In this document: in pieces, positions 27,161-34,851 of the stretch | How positions within the stretch are numbered: position 1 is the stretch's first letter | Layout of the letters: each line of letters opens with the position of its first letter | IMG/VR virus record: IMGVR_UViG_3300034355_001150 | Location: 25,767 to 89,766 of that record | Strand: one strand, 5' to 3' | DNA from: a virus | DNA length: 64,000 nucleotides | Made by a program: the position numbers and the translations under genes | The notes under the pieces: generated by a model | What the model was told of the DNA's origin: nothing | What the model saw: the letters and a program-made list of their open reading frames with translations, nothing else | Database searches by the model: none

Positions 27161-29113
27161 TTATCGTTGTTGTTTTTCTTGTTCTACTGCTCTTTTCACT
27201 TCGTCTCGTAATTCTGGTGGCACATCATACAACGCTATGTCCTTTTGATTAACAGCGATTTTGCATAGCTCTGGTGTTCTCAGTTCTTCTGGCACTGCTC
27301 CCAACGCCTCGCCATTTTGACTAACAGCGATTTTGCATAGCTCTGGTGTTCTTAATTCTTCTGGCACATAATGCAACGCTATGCCCCTTTGATTAACAGC
27401 GATTTTGCATAGTGATGGTGTTCTTAGTTGTTTCGGGTGTTCTGGCACATAGTCCAACGCCAAACCATTTTGTCTAACAGCGATGTTACATAGATCGGGT
27501 GTTCTTAGTTCAGGAGGCCATATTTGTGCCAACGCCTTGCCATTTTGACTAACAGCGATTTTGCATATATCTGCATATTCTGGCAAATTTGTTGGTACGA
27601 TTTTCAGTATCTCGCTATCTTGTCTGACTGCGGCTTTGCATATTTCCGAGTATTCCGGTAAATCGCGTGGCATCTGGATCAACACCTTGGGATTTTGACT
27701 AACAGCGATTTTGCATATATCTGCATATTCTGGCAATTCTGGTGGCACGTATCTCCACATCTCTCCTTTTTGACTAACTGCCATTTCGCACAATTCCGGC
27801 GTCCTTGAATCGATTGGTATATATACCAACGCATTGCCATCTTGACTAATAGCGATTTTACATAGTTTGGTATAACCAGTAGTAGATGGTTGAATGAACT
27901 CTAGATTTTTGTAATACGATTGCACCAATCCTTCCAAAATTTCAAAATTTCTTCGTATATCTCTATTTGCTTGAGATATAAGTAATTCGGGATCTCTTTT
28001 CAGCACATTCAATATCACGTCTTTATATCTCTCAATCATATTACTCGGAACATTCAGCGATAATTCCGGGTCTGCTTGAATCGCTTTGTCCCATGCCGCG
28101 GGATCATTAGTGTATTCACCGGTATTTGGATCAATCAGATATTGTAAGCCAGGTGATAGACCCGATATCTCATTGATGTACATTTTTCTTACCCAGGCCG
28201 GTGCTCGTAGTGCTTGATTGGGACTTACTTTAATTTGATCGCTTATCAAATTAGGTTTTTTATTTTGAATTACTTGTAGGTTTTCATCTGATAGGTCAAA
28301 TACCGAGAAGTTATTGTCGGCTAAGTAACCACCACCCTCAATTCCTTTTACCTTGTCGCTTAGTAATAAACTCATGATCTGAGGATGAAGCTTTTCTGAT
28401 GGCTTTTGGTTATTATATGCCTTCATCTCTCCTAAATTGCCATTAGGTTCAAGCACGAATGTAAGCAATACCTGACCGTTTTTCCTCAAGCTCAGTATTC
28501 GCTGATTTGGGTTGCTTTTTCCAGTTACATTACCACAATGCTTGCCGTGCTTGCCTTCTCTGTCGCAATAGGCCCTGTCGACCCACCACCAAGCAGAGCC
28601 ATCAGGGAATTTCATCAATTCATAGTCGCCTTCTTGTGGTTCTATTGGTGGCAAATTACGCTTAGACTGTTTCTCGCTCCAATCTTGTTCTATTGATTGC
28701 AAATCATTGATAATTTCATCATAAGACTTCTTACCGAATTGATACTGATCAATCGCCGGTATATTAAACCCAAAGAAGTGTCCGAGATCATTCTGAATTT
28801 CTTTTATATCAGGTACTTGTTTTCCTGCTTGTTGATCAACAAGCATATTGCCGACATTCTTCATATACCAAACGATTTTTTCGTCTTTTTTGAGCGTAGC
28901 CTTTGCCCACTTGAGTTGATCTGTGATTTCTTGTTGGAAATCGGGATACTTAGCCTTCATCGAGGCAATCATACCATCATAACTGGCTTCAGTGAGATTC
29001 ACTTCTTCGTATATCTTCTTGCTGGATTCTAACACGAACTGATGAAACAACTGATAAGCAGTTGTTTCATCATCATTCATTAGTGATTCAAGGATTTTGG
29101 AAAAGTGTGACAT
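27161..29113 (-). CDS. Phage protein with nine DUF4116-like repeats
   Basis: A 650-aa protein starting MSHFSKILESLMNDDE. The N-terminal half (to about 300) contains a conserved-looking core WWWVDRAYCDREGKHGKHCG followed by ILSLRKNGQVLLTFVLEPNG. From about residue 415 to 640 there are nine repeats of the type (E/D)(L/I)CKIAVSQNGxALxxVPxELRTP, matching DUF4116-like repeats in proteins of large phages, giant viruses and amoeba-associated bacteria. These probably form a helical solenoid for protein binding. A late-type promoter sits 23 bp upstream inside the end of the previous gene, so late or virion-packaged expression is plausible. The target is unknown. Confidence 0.65.
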   Translation of the reverse strand: MSHFSKILESLMNDDETTAYQLFHQFVLESSKKIYEEVNLTEASYDGMIASMKAKYPDFQQEITDQLKWAKATLKKDEKIVWYMKNVGNMLVDQQAGKQVPDIKEIQNDLGHFFGFNIPAIDQYQFGKKSYDEIINDLQSIEQDWSEKQSKRNLPPIEPQEGDYELMKFPDGSAWWWVDRAYCDREGKHGKHCGNVTGKSNPNQRILSLRKNGQVLLTFVLEPNGNLGEMKAYNNQKPSEKLHPQIMSLLLSDKVKGIEGGGYLADNNFSVFDLSDENLQVIQNKKPNLISDQIKVSPNQALRAPAWVRKMYINEISGLSPGLQYLIDPNTGEYTNDPAAWDKAIQADPELSLNVPSNMIERYKDVILNVLKRDPELLISQANRDIRRNFEILEGLVQSYYKNLEFIQPSTTGYTKLCKIAISQDGNALVYIPIDSRTPELCEMAVSQKGEMWRYVPPELPEYADICKIAVSQNPKVLIQMPRDLPEYSEICKAAVRQDSEILKIVPTNLPEYADICKIAVSQNGKALAQIWPPELRTPDLCNIAVRQNGLALDYVPEHPKQLRTPSLCKIAVNQRGIALHYVPEELRTPELCKIAVSQNGEALGAVPEELRTPELCKIAVNQKDIALYDVPPELRDEVKRAVEQEKQQR

Positions 29114-29119
29114 AATAAT

Positions 29120-30013
29120 TCATATAATAATGAAGTATTTATCTGAAACCTCAAATTTCTTCAGAACAAGGCGCTCACCTTTCGCATTAGCTTCACCAAT
29201 CATACCTTCATCTGCCATCAGATTCACCAAGGCATGAACATACTTATCATTAAGGCGAAATTTCTTCTTCAGAATGTCATTAGTGATCTTCTTTTGGTGC
29301 AAAGTAAAGGTAGCTACCTTAAACCAAATCTTATCATCAGCATAACCTAACGTATGAACGTATGCCTTTATAAGAAGATTTCTATACTGATCGTCTTTTC
29401 TTTTATTCTTGATCCAATCATTGTAAAAATCAAGTGCCATTGCAATCAGAATAGTGCTTACAACGATAGTACCGATAATACCACCCAGATGAAGGTAAAC
29501 AAATTTAAGAATTATCACAATAAGAGCTACAAGAAGCACTGGAACAAAAAATGATGCAGCAGCGCCAACCAGTCCACCCACTATCATATCTGATATAAAT
29601 CCACCACCGTGGTGTGCATCAGCAAAAACGCCATAAATCATTCCGATAATTGTAAAAGGAATAATAGTAATTCCAGTGAATATACTACCCTGAGGAACCC
29701 ACTCTCTGTTTGATGTAGAAGAAGAAACACTTGAGGTAATTGACGAAACAGAATTGGAAACACTTGAGGTAATTGACGAAACAGAATTGGAAACACTTGA
29801 CGATGAACCTGCTAATGAAGATTTTGATCTCGAAGCGATATCGGAAAGTCCTTCAGAGGTAAGATCATAGCCTTGCATAAGAAAAATTGATCCTTTGCCA
29901 TAAGTAGCTTCGGCAATAGATGTTGCCATGCTCGTATTAAGAGCATCAATTTTTACATTAAAGGGATATTGACCATGAAGACGAATGGTAGCAAGAAATG
30001 AAGACATTGACAT
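29120..30013 (-). CDS. Membrane protein with Ser-rich repeat and winged-helix-like C-terminus
   Basis: A 297-aa protein. Residues 1-60 are soluble; 64-101 are low-complexity Ser/Val/Thr with the 11-residue unit NSVSSITSSVS repeated in tandem at the DNA level. Three or four membrane segments follow at about 110-132, 138-168 and 172-195. The C-terminal 80 residues (KKITNDILKKKFRLNDKYVH) look like a helix-turn-helix fold. It is in the inner membrane by prediction. A sigma70-like promoter precedes it, with GAGAGATAAAAATC before the ATG. Function unknown. Confidence 0.65.
   Translation of the reverse strand: MSMSSFLATIRLHGQYPFNVKIDALNTSMATSIAEATYGKGSIFLMQGYDLTSEGLSDIASRSKSSLAGSSSSVSNSVSSITSSVSNSVSSITSSVSSSTSNREWVPQGSIFTGITIIPFTIIGMIYGVFADAHHGGGFISDMIVGGLVGAAASFFVPVLLVALIVIILKFVYLHLGGIIGTIVVSTILIAMALDFYNDWIKNKRKDDQYRNLLIKAYVHTLGYADDKIWFKVATFTLHQKKITNDILKKKFRLNDKYVHALVNLMADEGMIGEANAKGERLVLKKFEVSDKYFIII
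29136..29143 (-). promoter_or_regulatory. T4-like late promoter box GATAAATA (minus strand)
   Basis: The box lies inside the last codons of the membrane-protein gene, 23 bp before the DUF4116-like gene, which would give it late expression separate from its early-type neighbour. Confidence 0.55.
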
Positions 30014-30046
30014 GATTTTTATCTCTCGTTGGTTGGTATGGAGAGT

Positions 30047-30074
30047 ATTATACAGAAAGATTCAGGAAAGTCAA
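30047..30074 (-). promoter_or_regulatory. Sigma70-like promoter
   Basis: TTGACT, 16 bp, TATAAT on the minus strand, 34 bp before the membrane-protein gene; it shares the GAGTATTATACAGAAAGATT string with the promoter at 26.66 kb. Confidence 0.8.
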
Positions 30075-30144
30075 ATGTTTTTTATGAGAGAAGGATGAAC
30101 GCAATAGTTCATTATAATGGAGAAATTGTGGTAGTAGGTTCAGA

Positions 30145-30192
30145 GATGAGCGTAGCTCATCTGATGATTGGTTAGCACCAATCATCTTTTTT
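30145..30192 (+). terminator. Double hairpin with strong rho-independent terminator
   Basis: Hairpin 1 (30145-30161): GATGAGC, loop GTA, GCTCATC. Hairpin 2 (30163-30186): GATGATTGG, 6-nt loop, CCAATCATC, followed by six T. This is a plus-strand terminator, yet no convincing plus-strand gene ends here. It could end a small RNA from 30.08-30.19 kb or insulate the RNA gene that follows from upstream transcription. Confidence 0.75.
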
Positions 30193-30207
30193 CTTACACG
30201 ATTAAAA

Positions 30208-30215
30208 GATAAATT
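30208..30215 (+). promoter_or_regulatory. Late-type promoter box for the structured RNA
   Basis: The context ATTAAAAGATAAATTC is nearly identical to the box before the acidic protein gene (ATTAAAAGATAAATAC). It sits between a terminator and the structured region. By analogy with T4, transcription would start near 30221. Confidence 0.5.
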
Positions 30216-30855
30216 CTTGTTTAATAAGAATATTATTGTTGAATAATGATGGAGGATAGTGAGATTTGAGATTACCTCACTTCGGGAGGATTGTGCTGGG
30301 TTTATGACAGCCCCCTTTCAGGGGACAATCATAATCTTCGGTTGGGACCGGAGGGATACAACAGGTAGGATTTTTTTGAACTCTTGGACGGGGGGCTCGC
30401 ACCCAACCCCGGTACCTACTGCGACTTTCTTATTAAGGGATTCCCTGGCGTTAATTTGGAATTCCCAGTCCTTCATCAAATAATGGTATTACTTGAAACA
30501 AGTTCAATAGACGATTGATTACTCAACCTCAAACCTATTACAGTGACGCAAAATTCCTTCTCCATAAGGAGAGGATTTTTAAAGGCATCCAGACACGCGA
30601 TGGACTGGGTAGTGCGCCAAGGCTTGGATGCGACCTCCAAAATTACGTTCCTCCACACAGCAGAGAGGCATTCCGTTGCCGAATTATCAGAGGAGCCGGC
30701 TATCTCCAAAAATCGCAGTGGGTGCCAGTTTTGTTTCCCACTCTGGCAAGTGGTTTGTAACGCTAGTTTAAAGGGCACCCGGTTACCTGGAGTCCACGGA
30801 GTAAGCTCTACCGCGAGGCGACGGTAATGATAATCAGATTATCTGCTTGCCCCGT

Positions 30856-30899
30856 CTGAACAAGCACTTTTATTTATACACAATACTACGCTTGTTCAG
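30856..30899. repeat. Perfect 10-bp inverted repeat at the 3' end of the RNA region
   Basis: CTGAACAAGC (30856-30865) and GCTTGTTCAG (30890-30899) flank a 24-nt loop. The left arm also belongs to a shorter hairpin (GCTTG/CAAGC) followed by TTTT, so the two folds compete. Confidence 0.75.
30871..30878 (-). promoter_or_regulatory. Exact TATAAATA box antisense to the structured RNA
   Basis: A perfect T4 late consensus on the minus strand within the loop of the inverted repeat. It would drive antisense RNA across the structured RNA. It could also be a chance AT-rich loop. Confidence 0.3.
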
Positions 30900-30920
30900 G
30901 AATCACGTCAAGTAAAAAGG

Positions 30921-31304
30921 TCAAATGCCACGTATTTTCTTAATCTCAGTTTTCATGTCATCAACCGATATTTTTCCATCTACGTATGATATCAATAGCG
31001 ATTTAAATTCCTTGATAAATTTTTTAATCTCAGTGCTTTCATAAGTATCCAAGGCATTCTTAACATACTTTGCGATTATTGTGGGATTGTTTCCGATAGA
31101 ATATGTTGCAACATGTATTCTATTCTTAAACACCTTCATTCTACATTTGGTGTGGGGTAATTCGTCGGGTTGAGTGCGAGTCCATAGCGTGATGTTACCG
31201 GGAATACCAGTAACATCAGCAATCAGATTGCCCATTTCGGCAATGAATGTATCTTCTCGTAGATTCATTCTGAGCTTATTATGAGGTAATTCAGAAATTT
31301 TCAT
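30921..31304 (-). CDS. Conserved-type phage protein, unknown function
   Basis: A 127-aa protein (MKISELPHNKLRMNLREDTF). The middle TLWTRTQPDELPHTKCRMKV and a helical C-terminus are visible; there is no catalytic, signal or membrane motif. Its ATG overlaps the stop of the gene before by four bases, and both share a pattern of basic beta strands plus a C-terminal helix ending (D/E)I(S/D)xxxMxxE(I/L)(K/R), so they may be distant paralogues. Last gene of the unit containing clpP. Confidence 0.6.
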   Translation of the reverse strand: MKISELPHNKLRMNLREDTFIAEMGNLIADVTGIPGNITLWTRTQPDELPHTKCRMKVFKNRIHVATYSIGNNPTIIAKYVKNALDTYESTEIKKFIKEFKSLLISYVDGKISVDDMKTEIKKIRGI

Positions 31305-31642
31305 AATGAACGTAGTTCTTGAACCATTTCTGTGGTATCAATCTCGTCATTCCAATATTTCATCAATACATCGTAGTTTTTGTTGATGTATTCCCTTAGT
31401 GCATTTAATACATCATTGGTGAGTGTATCGTAACCGATTACATCATCCTGCGTGATGTTTCTTTTTAGTATAACGCTAACTGTTTCGTGTGGATTAAAAT
31501 TATCATCAGTGTTGGTCATAACCTTAATTCTCGGTCCGTGACGTTTATTCACGCTGCCGCCGCTACTGACATAAATGTTTACGGGCAATCCGGAAGTCCT
31601 TTTCCAGATATTGCTCATCTCAAATAGATCATCAACGAACAT
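31301..31642 (-). CDS. Conserved-type phage protein, unknown function
   Basis: A 113-aa protein (MFVDDLFEMSNIWKRTSGLP). It has a beta-rich first half with RHGPRIKVMTN and a helical second half (LREYINKNYDVLMKYWNDEI). The RIKVMTN block is of a type I associate with short proteins of large phages. It starts one base after clpP ends and overlaps the next gene by four bases, so it is part of that operon. No function is indicated. Confidence 0.6.
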   Translation of the reverse strand: MFVDDLFEMSNIWKRTSGLPVNIYVSSGGSVNKRHGPRIKVMTNTDDNFNPHETVSVILKRNITQDDVIGYDTLTNDVLNALREYINKNYDVLMKYWNDEIDTTEMVQELRSL

Positions 31643-31643
31643 T

Positions 31644-32234
31644 TCAGATACTATTTCTATCTACGATGATTTTATCAGCCAATCCATAGGCAACCGATTC
31701 TTCCGCTGACATAAATGTATCTCTGTCCATATCTCGTTCAAATTCTGCATAAGTTTTACCAGCAGAATTATGATTAACGTAGATATTAGTGAGTGTTTCT
31801 TTTACCTTCTGAATTTCTTTTGCTTGAATCTGAATATCAGATGCCATGCCGCTCGCACCACCGCTCGGTTGATGAATCATGTGCCTTGCATTGGGTAACA
31901 TAATTCGCTTACCCGGTGAACCAGCAGTAGCTAATAACGAACCCATACTACATGCCTGTCCAGTCACGATAGTAGATACATCGGGCTTGATGAATCGCAT
32001 AGTATCGTAGATTGCCATTCCAGCGGTTACTTCACCTCCACCAGAGTTGATATACATAAATATGTCGGTTTCTGTATCTTCGGCCTCTAAAAATAGCAAT
32101 TGAGCTACCACAACATGGCTCATTTCAGTGTGAATAGAACCATTTAAAAATATAATTCTTTCTTTCAATAGCCTGGAAAAAATATCATAACTTCGTTCAG
32201 AAGTGGCTGTTTTTTCTATTACAAATGGAATCAT
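31644..32234 (-). CDS. clpP: ClpP-type serine protease
   Basis: A 196-aa protein, full family length. The catalytic triad is readable: Ser96 in GQACSMGSLL, His121 in MIHQPSGG and Asp168 in FERDMDRDTF. INSGGGEVTAGMAIYD and SAEESVAYGLAD are also typical. ClpP forms a tetradecameric barrel that degrades unfolded substrates delivered by ClpA or ClpX ATPases. No ATPase is encoded in this window, so it would use host unfoldases or act on phage assembly intermediates. The start at 32234 follows an AGGGAAAATAA leader. It sits in an early-type operon, and a ClpS adaptor lies 2.6 kb away. Confidence 0.93.
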   Translation of the reverse strand: MIPFVIEKTATSERSYDIFSRLLKERIIFLNGSIHTEMSHVVVAQLLFLEAEDTETDIFMYINSGGGEVTAGMAIYDTMRFIKPDVSTIVTGQACSMGSLLATAGSPGKRIMLPNARHMIHQPSGGASGMASDIQIQAKEIQKVKETLTNIYVNHNSAGKTYAEFERDMDRDTFMSAEESVAYGLADKIIVDRNSI

Positions 32235-32249
32235 TTATTTTCCCTCATG

Positions 32250-32645
32250 TTAAGATTCTGTTCCCTCTGATTCTTCTACGCAAAACTCAACCGATTCTTT
32301 AGTTAGTGTGCGTAATGCATCTTTTTCTATATACAGTCTGCGAACAACATCCTCAAGACTCTTATATTCATTAACTGAGATATGTCCTTGCGCTCCCTCG
32401 GCCAAAAATACCATGTCCCAATAGTTTTTAGCAGTCAAAAAGATATTGGCCGCTATAATCATTTGATTTTTATCTTCTTTGTCTTTTGTACCGGATGCAA
32501 AAACAGCAGCAGAATTCATTGCTTCTGTTAATACAACTGAGCATATTCTCGCCCTGCCAAATTTGGTATATTTTTCAATTTCCTGAGACAAAGATGCAGA
32601 TGATATACAAATCAATCCGCATCCTATAATGTGTTTAATTTTCAT
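32250..32645 (-). CDS. Exported protein of unknown function
   Basis: A 131-aa protein with a classical signal peptide (MKIKHIIGCGLICISSASLS then QEIEKYTKF), probably cleaved after about residue 20. The mature part is mostly helical and acidic at the end (SVEFCVEESEGTES), with cysteines near 35 and 123 that could pair in the periplasm. It overlaps the upstream membrane-protein gene by 11 bases. An Imm-like or envelope role is possible but not shown. Confidence 0.65.
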   Translation of the reverse strand: MKIKHIIGCGLICISSASLSQEIEKYTKFGRARICSVVLTEAMNSAAVFASGTKDKEDKNQMIIAANIFLTAKNYWDMVFLAEGAQGHISVNEYKSLEDVVRRLYIEKDALRTLTKESVEFCVEESEGTES

Positions 32646-32889
32646 TTATTAGTGATAGTAGTAATTCACGATGATGATACACCGTTCCACTCAAGTATAT
32701 CACCAACAATCCGATGTTGACCAGAAAAATGTTGAAATCTCTCACTCGCCATGCCCACAACGCATACAACAATGCACCAAAATTACTGATGTAGATATTA
32801 AGTGGGGCTATCTGAAATGCAGTCAGAGTAGCCCCAATCAATGCAACAATCAAACCAAAATTTTTAATTACGCTATTAAGCATAATCAA
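32635..32889 (-). CDS. Small three-helix membrane protein
   Basis: An 84-aa protein with three hydrophobic segments (about 9-27, 30-48, 54-70) and short loops: FGLIVALIGATLTAFQIAPL, then NIYISNFGALLYALWAW and IFLVNIGLLVIYLSGTVY. Size and layout resemble half-transporter (SemiSWEET-like) proteins, but I do not see their diagnostic motif clearly. It overlaps both neighbours, so it is expressed with them. Inner membrane by prediction. Confidence 0.6.
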   Translation of the reverse strand: MIMLNSVIKNFGLIVALIGATLTAFQIAPLNIYISNFGALLYALWAWRVRDFNIFLVNIGLLVIYLSGTVYHHRELLLSLINEN

Positions 32890-33040
32890 AATCTTCTAAT
32901 GATGCTGCATAAGCATGTTCAAGAAAATCAATCTGCCATTGAATTTCTTGGAGAGATTCTACTGTGAGTTCTTCGGATTCAAATTGCTCATACAATGAAT
33001 TCAGTTCGGTCTTGATAGAAGCGTTGTCTGAAATAATCAT
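32876..33040 (-). CDS. Small acidic protein (54 aa)
   Basis: The ATG at 33040 follows GGAGAACCTAAG and a strong promoter, which rules against an upstream start that would lie inside the promoter. MIISDNASIKTELNSLYEQF and the rest are helical and acidic. First gene of the operon that leads to clpP. Function unknown. Confidence 0.6.
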   Translation of the reverse strand: MIISDNASIKTELNSLYEQFESEELTVESLQEIQWQIDFLEHAYAASLEDFDYA

Positions 33041-33076
33041 CTTAGGTTCTCCGTGGTTGGTGTTGATGATGGGTGA

Positions 33077-33104
33077 ATTATACACGCAAACCAAAAGATG
33101 TCAA
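33077..33104 (-). promoter_or_regulatory. Sigma70-like promoter of the clpP operon
   Basis: TTGACA, 16 bp, TATAAT on the minus strand, 37 bp before the 54-aa gene. The following genes to 30921 are closely spaced or overlapping, so it probably drives them all. Confidence 0.85.
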
Positions 33105-33110
33105 GCGTTT

Positions 33111-33662
33111 TTAGCTTTTCAATAAAGATTTCACGTTCTTCATGGTGTCCATGAGGATATTTTCCGCCCCACTCAACTCGGAGAACAGTTCGCCAACATG
33201 ATCAACAACAACCCACTGAACTTTAGGATATGAGCGTATCACTTCGCTGACCAAATTTCTATAGTTGGTTAACTTAGTTCCGATTGTTGAATCATCTTCA
33301 GTGCTCCAATCAAATCCATATAATATAACAATATCAGATGATACACTGGCTAAGTGCATTGCGATTATTTCTTCATGATTGATGACATCATGGGCAAATT
33401 CACCATGAAAATAGGTTACTTTGGGCATTACACCAAATTTTTCCTCACACTTTACCGGAAGATAAAGCATATTGGCTACCTGATTGAATCGTTTTCTTAT
33501 TAGCTTATCTGCCTCAGACGAATCATAGCAAATGATATTATCAGTTTTACACGTATGCCATGTTTTCCAACTACCCCAAAATTGTCCGCTTGCTTTTAGC
33601 GCAGCAACATCCTCGGTTGGGTCCATGACTGTATCGTTGGCGAATACCCAATTTATTTTCAT
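33111..33662 (-). CDS. Conserved-type phage protein, unknown function
   Basis: A 183-aa protein. ATG at 33662 overlaps the previous stop (ATGA) and is preferred over a start seven codons upstream. The N-terminus MKINWVFANDTVMDPTEDVA, then FWGSWKTWHTCKTDNIICYD, and alternating hydrophobic strands (DIVILYGFDWS, VQWVVVDHVGELF) suggest a Rossmann-like alpha/beta fold. I recall a similar MKINWVF-type protein paired with the gene upstream in other large phages. No catalytic residues are evident. Confidence 0.65.
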   Translation of the reverse strand: MKINWVFANDTVMDPTEDVAALKASGQFWGSWKTWHTCKTDNIICYDSSEADKLIRKRFNQVANMLYLPVKCEEKFGVMPKVTYFHGEFAHDVINHEEIIAMHLASVSSDIVILYGFDWSTEDDSTIGTKLTNYRNLVSEVIRSYPKVQWVVVDHVGELFSELSGAENILMDTMKNVKSLLKS

Positions 33663-34012
33663 TTTACGATCAACGCTGTCCAATTTTCTGATGGAGGGGT
33701 TTCTGTAAATTCAGCAATACGACGCTTAATATCATCGTAAAAACTGTTTACTTCTCCGCTCCAAAATCCATACAATGATTCTATACATTGCAAGCAATCG
33801 TCCCACTTTTTTTCTTTATACGCTTCAATCATGTCTTTATGTAATTCACTCATTTCTGCATTGAGTGACATTTCCTCAACAGGAACAGTTTCAATGACGC
33901 AAAAAGCCGTAGATGTTTCTGGCTTATCCTTAAACAAGAACGTATCAAGTTCAAGAATGGTGTACTTAGTTGACAGACGTTCTGCTGATTCGTGACCGAA
34001 AATAATATTCAT
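33659..34012 (-). CDS. Conserved-type phage protein, unknown function
   Basis: A 117-aa protein starting MNIIFGHESAERLSTKYTIL, with a beta-rich first half and a helical second half (AEMSELHKDMIEAYKEKKWD). It overlaps the next gene by four bases and has a perfect late box 28 bp upstream. The two genes form a late-type pair. No motif indicates function. Confidence 0.65.
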   Translation of the reverse strand: MNIIFGHESAERLSTKYTILELDTFLFKDKPETSTAFCVIETVPVEEMSLNAEMSELHKDMIEAYKEKKWDDCLQCIESLYGFWSGEVNSFYDDIKRRIAEFTETPPSENWTALIVK

Positions 34013-34027
34013 GCGCTCTCCAATTTG

Positions 34028-34034
34028 CTAAATA
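34028..34034 (+). promoter_or_regulatory. Possible late box CTAAATA (plus strand)
   Basis: GCTAAATATAC ends 25 bp before the phosphatase start, at the usual late-promoter distance, and lies back to back with the minus-strand TATAAATA box. One mismatch at the first positions of the consensus. Confidence 0.4.
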
Positions 34035-34039
34035 TACTA

Positions 34040-34047
34040 TATTTATA
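34040..34047 (-). promoter_or_regulatory. Perfect late promoter box TATAAATA (minus strand)
   Basis: An exact T4-type box, 28 bp before the 117-aa gene, in the divergent region between it and the phosphatase gene. Confidence 0.65.
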
Positions 34048-34059
34048 TTATTCTAAACC

Positions 34060-34851
34060 ATGACAACAATTTTGTGCGATATCGTTTCGGATTTACACAT
34101 CACACACGCAGATGATTTTAACTGGGAAGGCCAGCCTACCAGTCCATTTTGTATCGTTGCCGGTGATGTAGCCAGAGATAGGACTATTCTTAAATCTGTT
34201 TTAACTCATTTGGGTCAATGCTATCAGCAAGTGTTTTACATTGATGGCAACGATGAACATCGTGATTATCTTGAGGATTTGGATGCAAGCTACGATCATT
34301 TAGGTGATATGCTTGCTGGAATCAATAACGTAGTTTATCTACGTGACGAGATTGTTGTTCTCAACGGAGCAGCTATTATTGCAGCCAATGGATGGTGGAC
34401 ATATGATTTTGATCCTATGATTAGTGTTGATTCCGCTCTTCAAGGCTATTGTGATTATACCGGCATTTCCAGAGAAGCTGCCCTCAAAATAGTAGAGAAG
34501 GCTTATGAAGATTCCTGTTACTTAGTAAACAGTGTTCAAAAGATTCAGAGACATCCCGATATCAAGGTGGCTACGATCATTAGCCATACATTGCCGTGTA
34601 CAACACTTATAAATCATGATATTTCGTTAGTGGGAGAGCCAAGATTTAATTGCATGGGCAATCAACACATGAATCAAGTGTTTCAAGCTGATTTAGAATC
34701 TAAAATAAAAGTGTGGGGAATGGGACATTATCATTATTGTATTGATCGTGAATTGAATGGCGTAAGATATATGAGTAATGTTAGGGGACGTGCTAATACA
34801 CCATGGTATCAACACGCCTTTTACCCTAAACGAATTACGTTTGATAATTAA
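34060..34851 (+). CDS. Calcineurin-like metallophosphoesterase
   Basis: A 263-aa protein with the five metal-binding motifs of the family: D-x-H at 11-13 (SDLH), GD at 35-36 (AGDVARD), GND at 63-65, H176 in ISHT and H223/H225 in GHYHY. The usual GNH motif is GNDEH here, so the third-motif histidine is shifted or replaced. Such enzymes hydrolyse phosphomono- or diesters with two metals; phage members include PnkP-like and nucleotide phosphatases. It is the only plus-strand protein gene between 26.1 and 64 kb, with its own late-type box, and converges with clpS. The substrate is unknown. Confidence 0.85.
   Translation: MTTILCDIVSDLHITHADDFNWEGQPTSPFCIVAGDVARDRTILKSVLTHLGQCYQQVFYIDGNDEHRDYLEDLDASYDHLGDMLAGINNVVYLRDEIVVLNGAAIIAANGWWTYDFDPMISVDSALQGYCDYTGISREAALKIVEKAYEDSCYLVNSVQKIQRHPDIKVATIISHTLPCTTLINHDISLVGEPRFNCMGNQHMNQVFQADLESKIKVWGMGHYHYCIDRELNGVRYMSNVRGRANTPWYQHAFYPKRITFDN

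Larger units (their letters stand above)
30221..30905 (+). ncRNA. Candidate large structured non-coding RNA (about 680 nt)
   Basis: A 900-bp gap without a credible gene, richer in GC than its surroundings and dense in helices. At 30289-30330 there is a perfect three-way junction: GATTGT with ACAATC encloses GCTG/CAGC and CCCC/GGGG hairpins. Other pairings are GGTAGG with CCTACT (30364/30415), a 12-bp hairpin around ATAA at 30550-30579, GCATCCA with TGGATGC (30585/30625) and TACCG with CGGTA (30809/30822). GGGTGCC (30720) can pair with GGCACCC (30774) or with local partners. A late-type promoter precedes it and a hairpin with TTTT lies near 30845-30875. Size, phage location and independence of the flanking minus-strand genes recall the GOLLD and ROOL classes, but I cannot assign a family. 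The ends are estimates. Confidence 0.55.

Noticed and set aside
30717-30748. H-type pseudoknot from two adjacent perfect 6-bp stems
   Set aside because: Both crossing loops would have zero length over 6-bp stems, which is not sterically possible. The stems are better read as alternatives.
30259-30827. Open frames of 74-100 codons on both strands in the structured region
   Set aside because: They overlap each other, lack ribosome sites, and show no protein-like composition. The dense inverted repeats explain the region better as RNA.
30221-30905. Group I or group II self-splicing intron
   Set aside because: No interrupted gene flanks it, and I see no group II domain V hairpin and no group I P7/P3 core signature.
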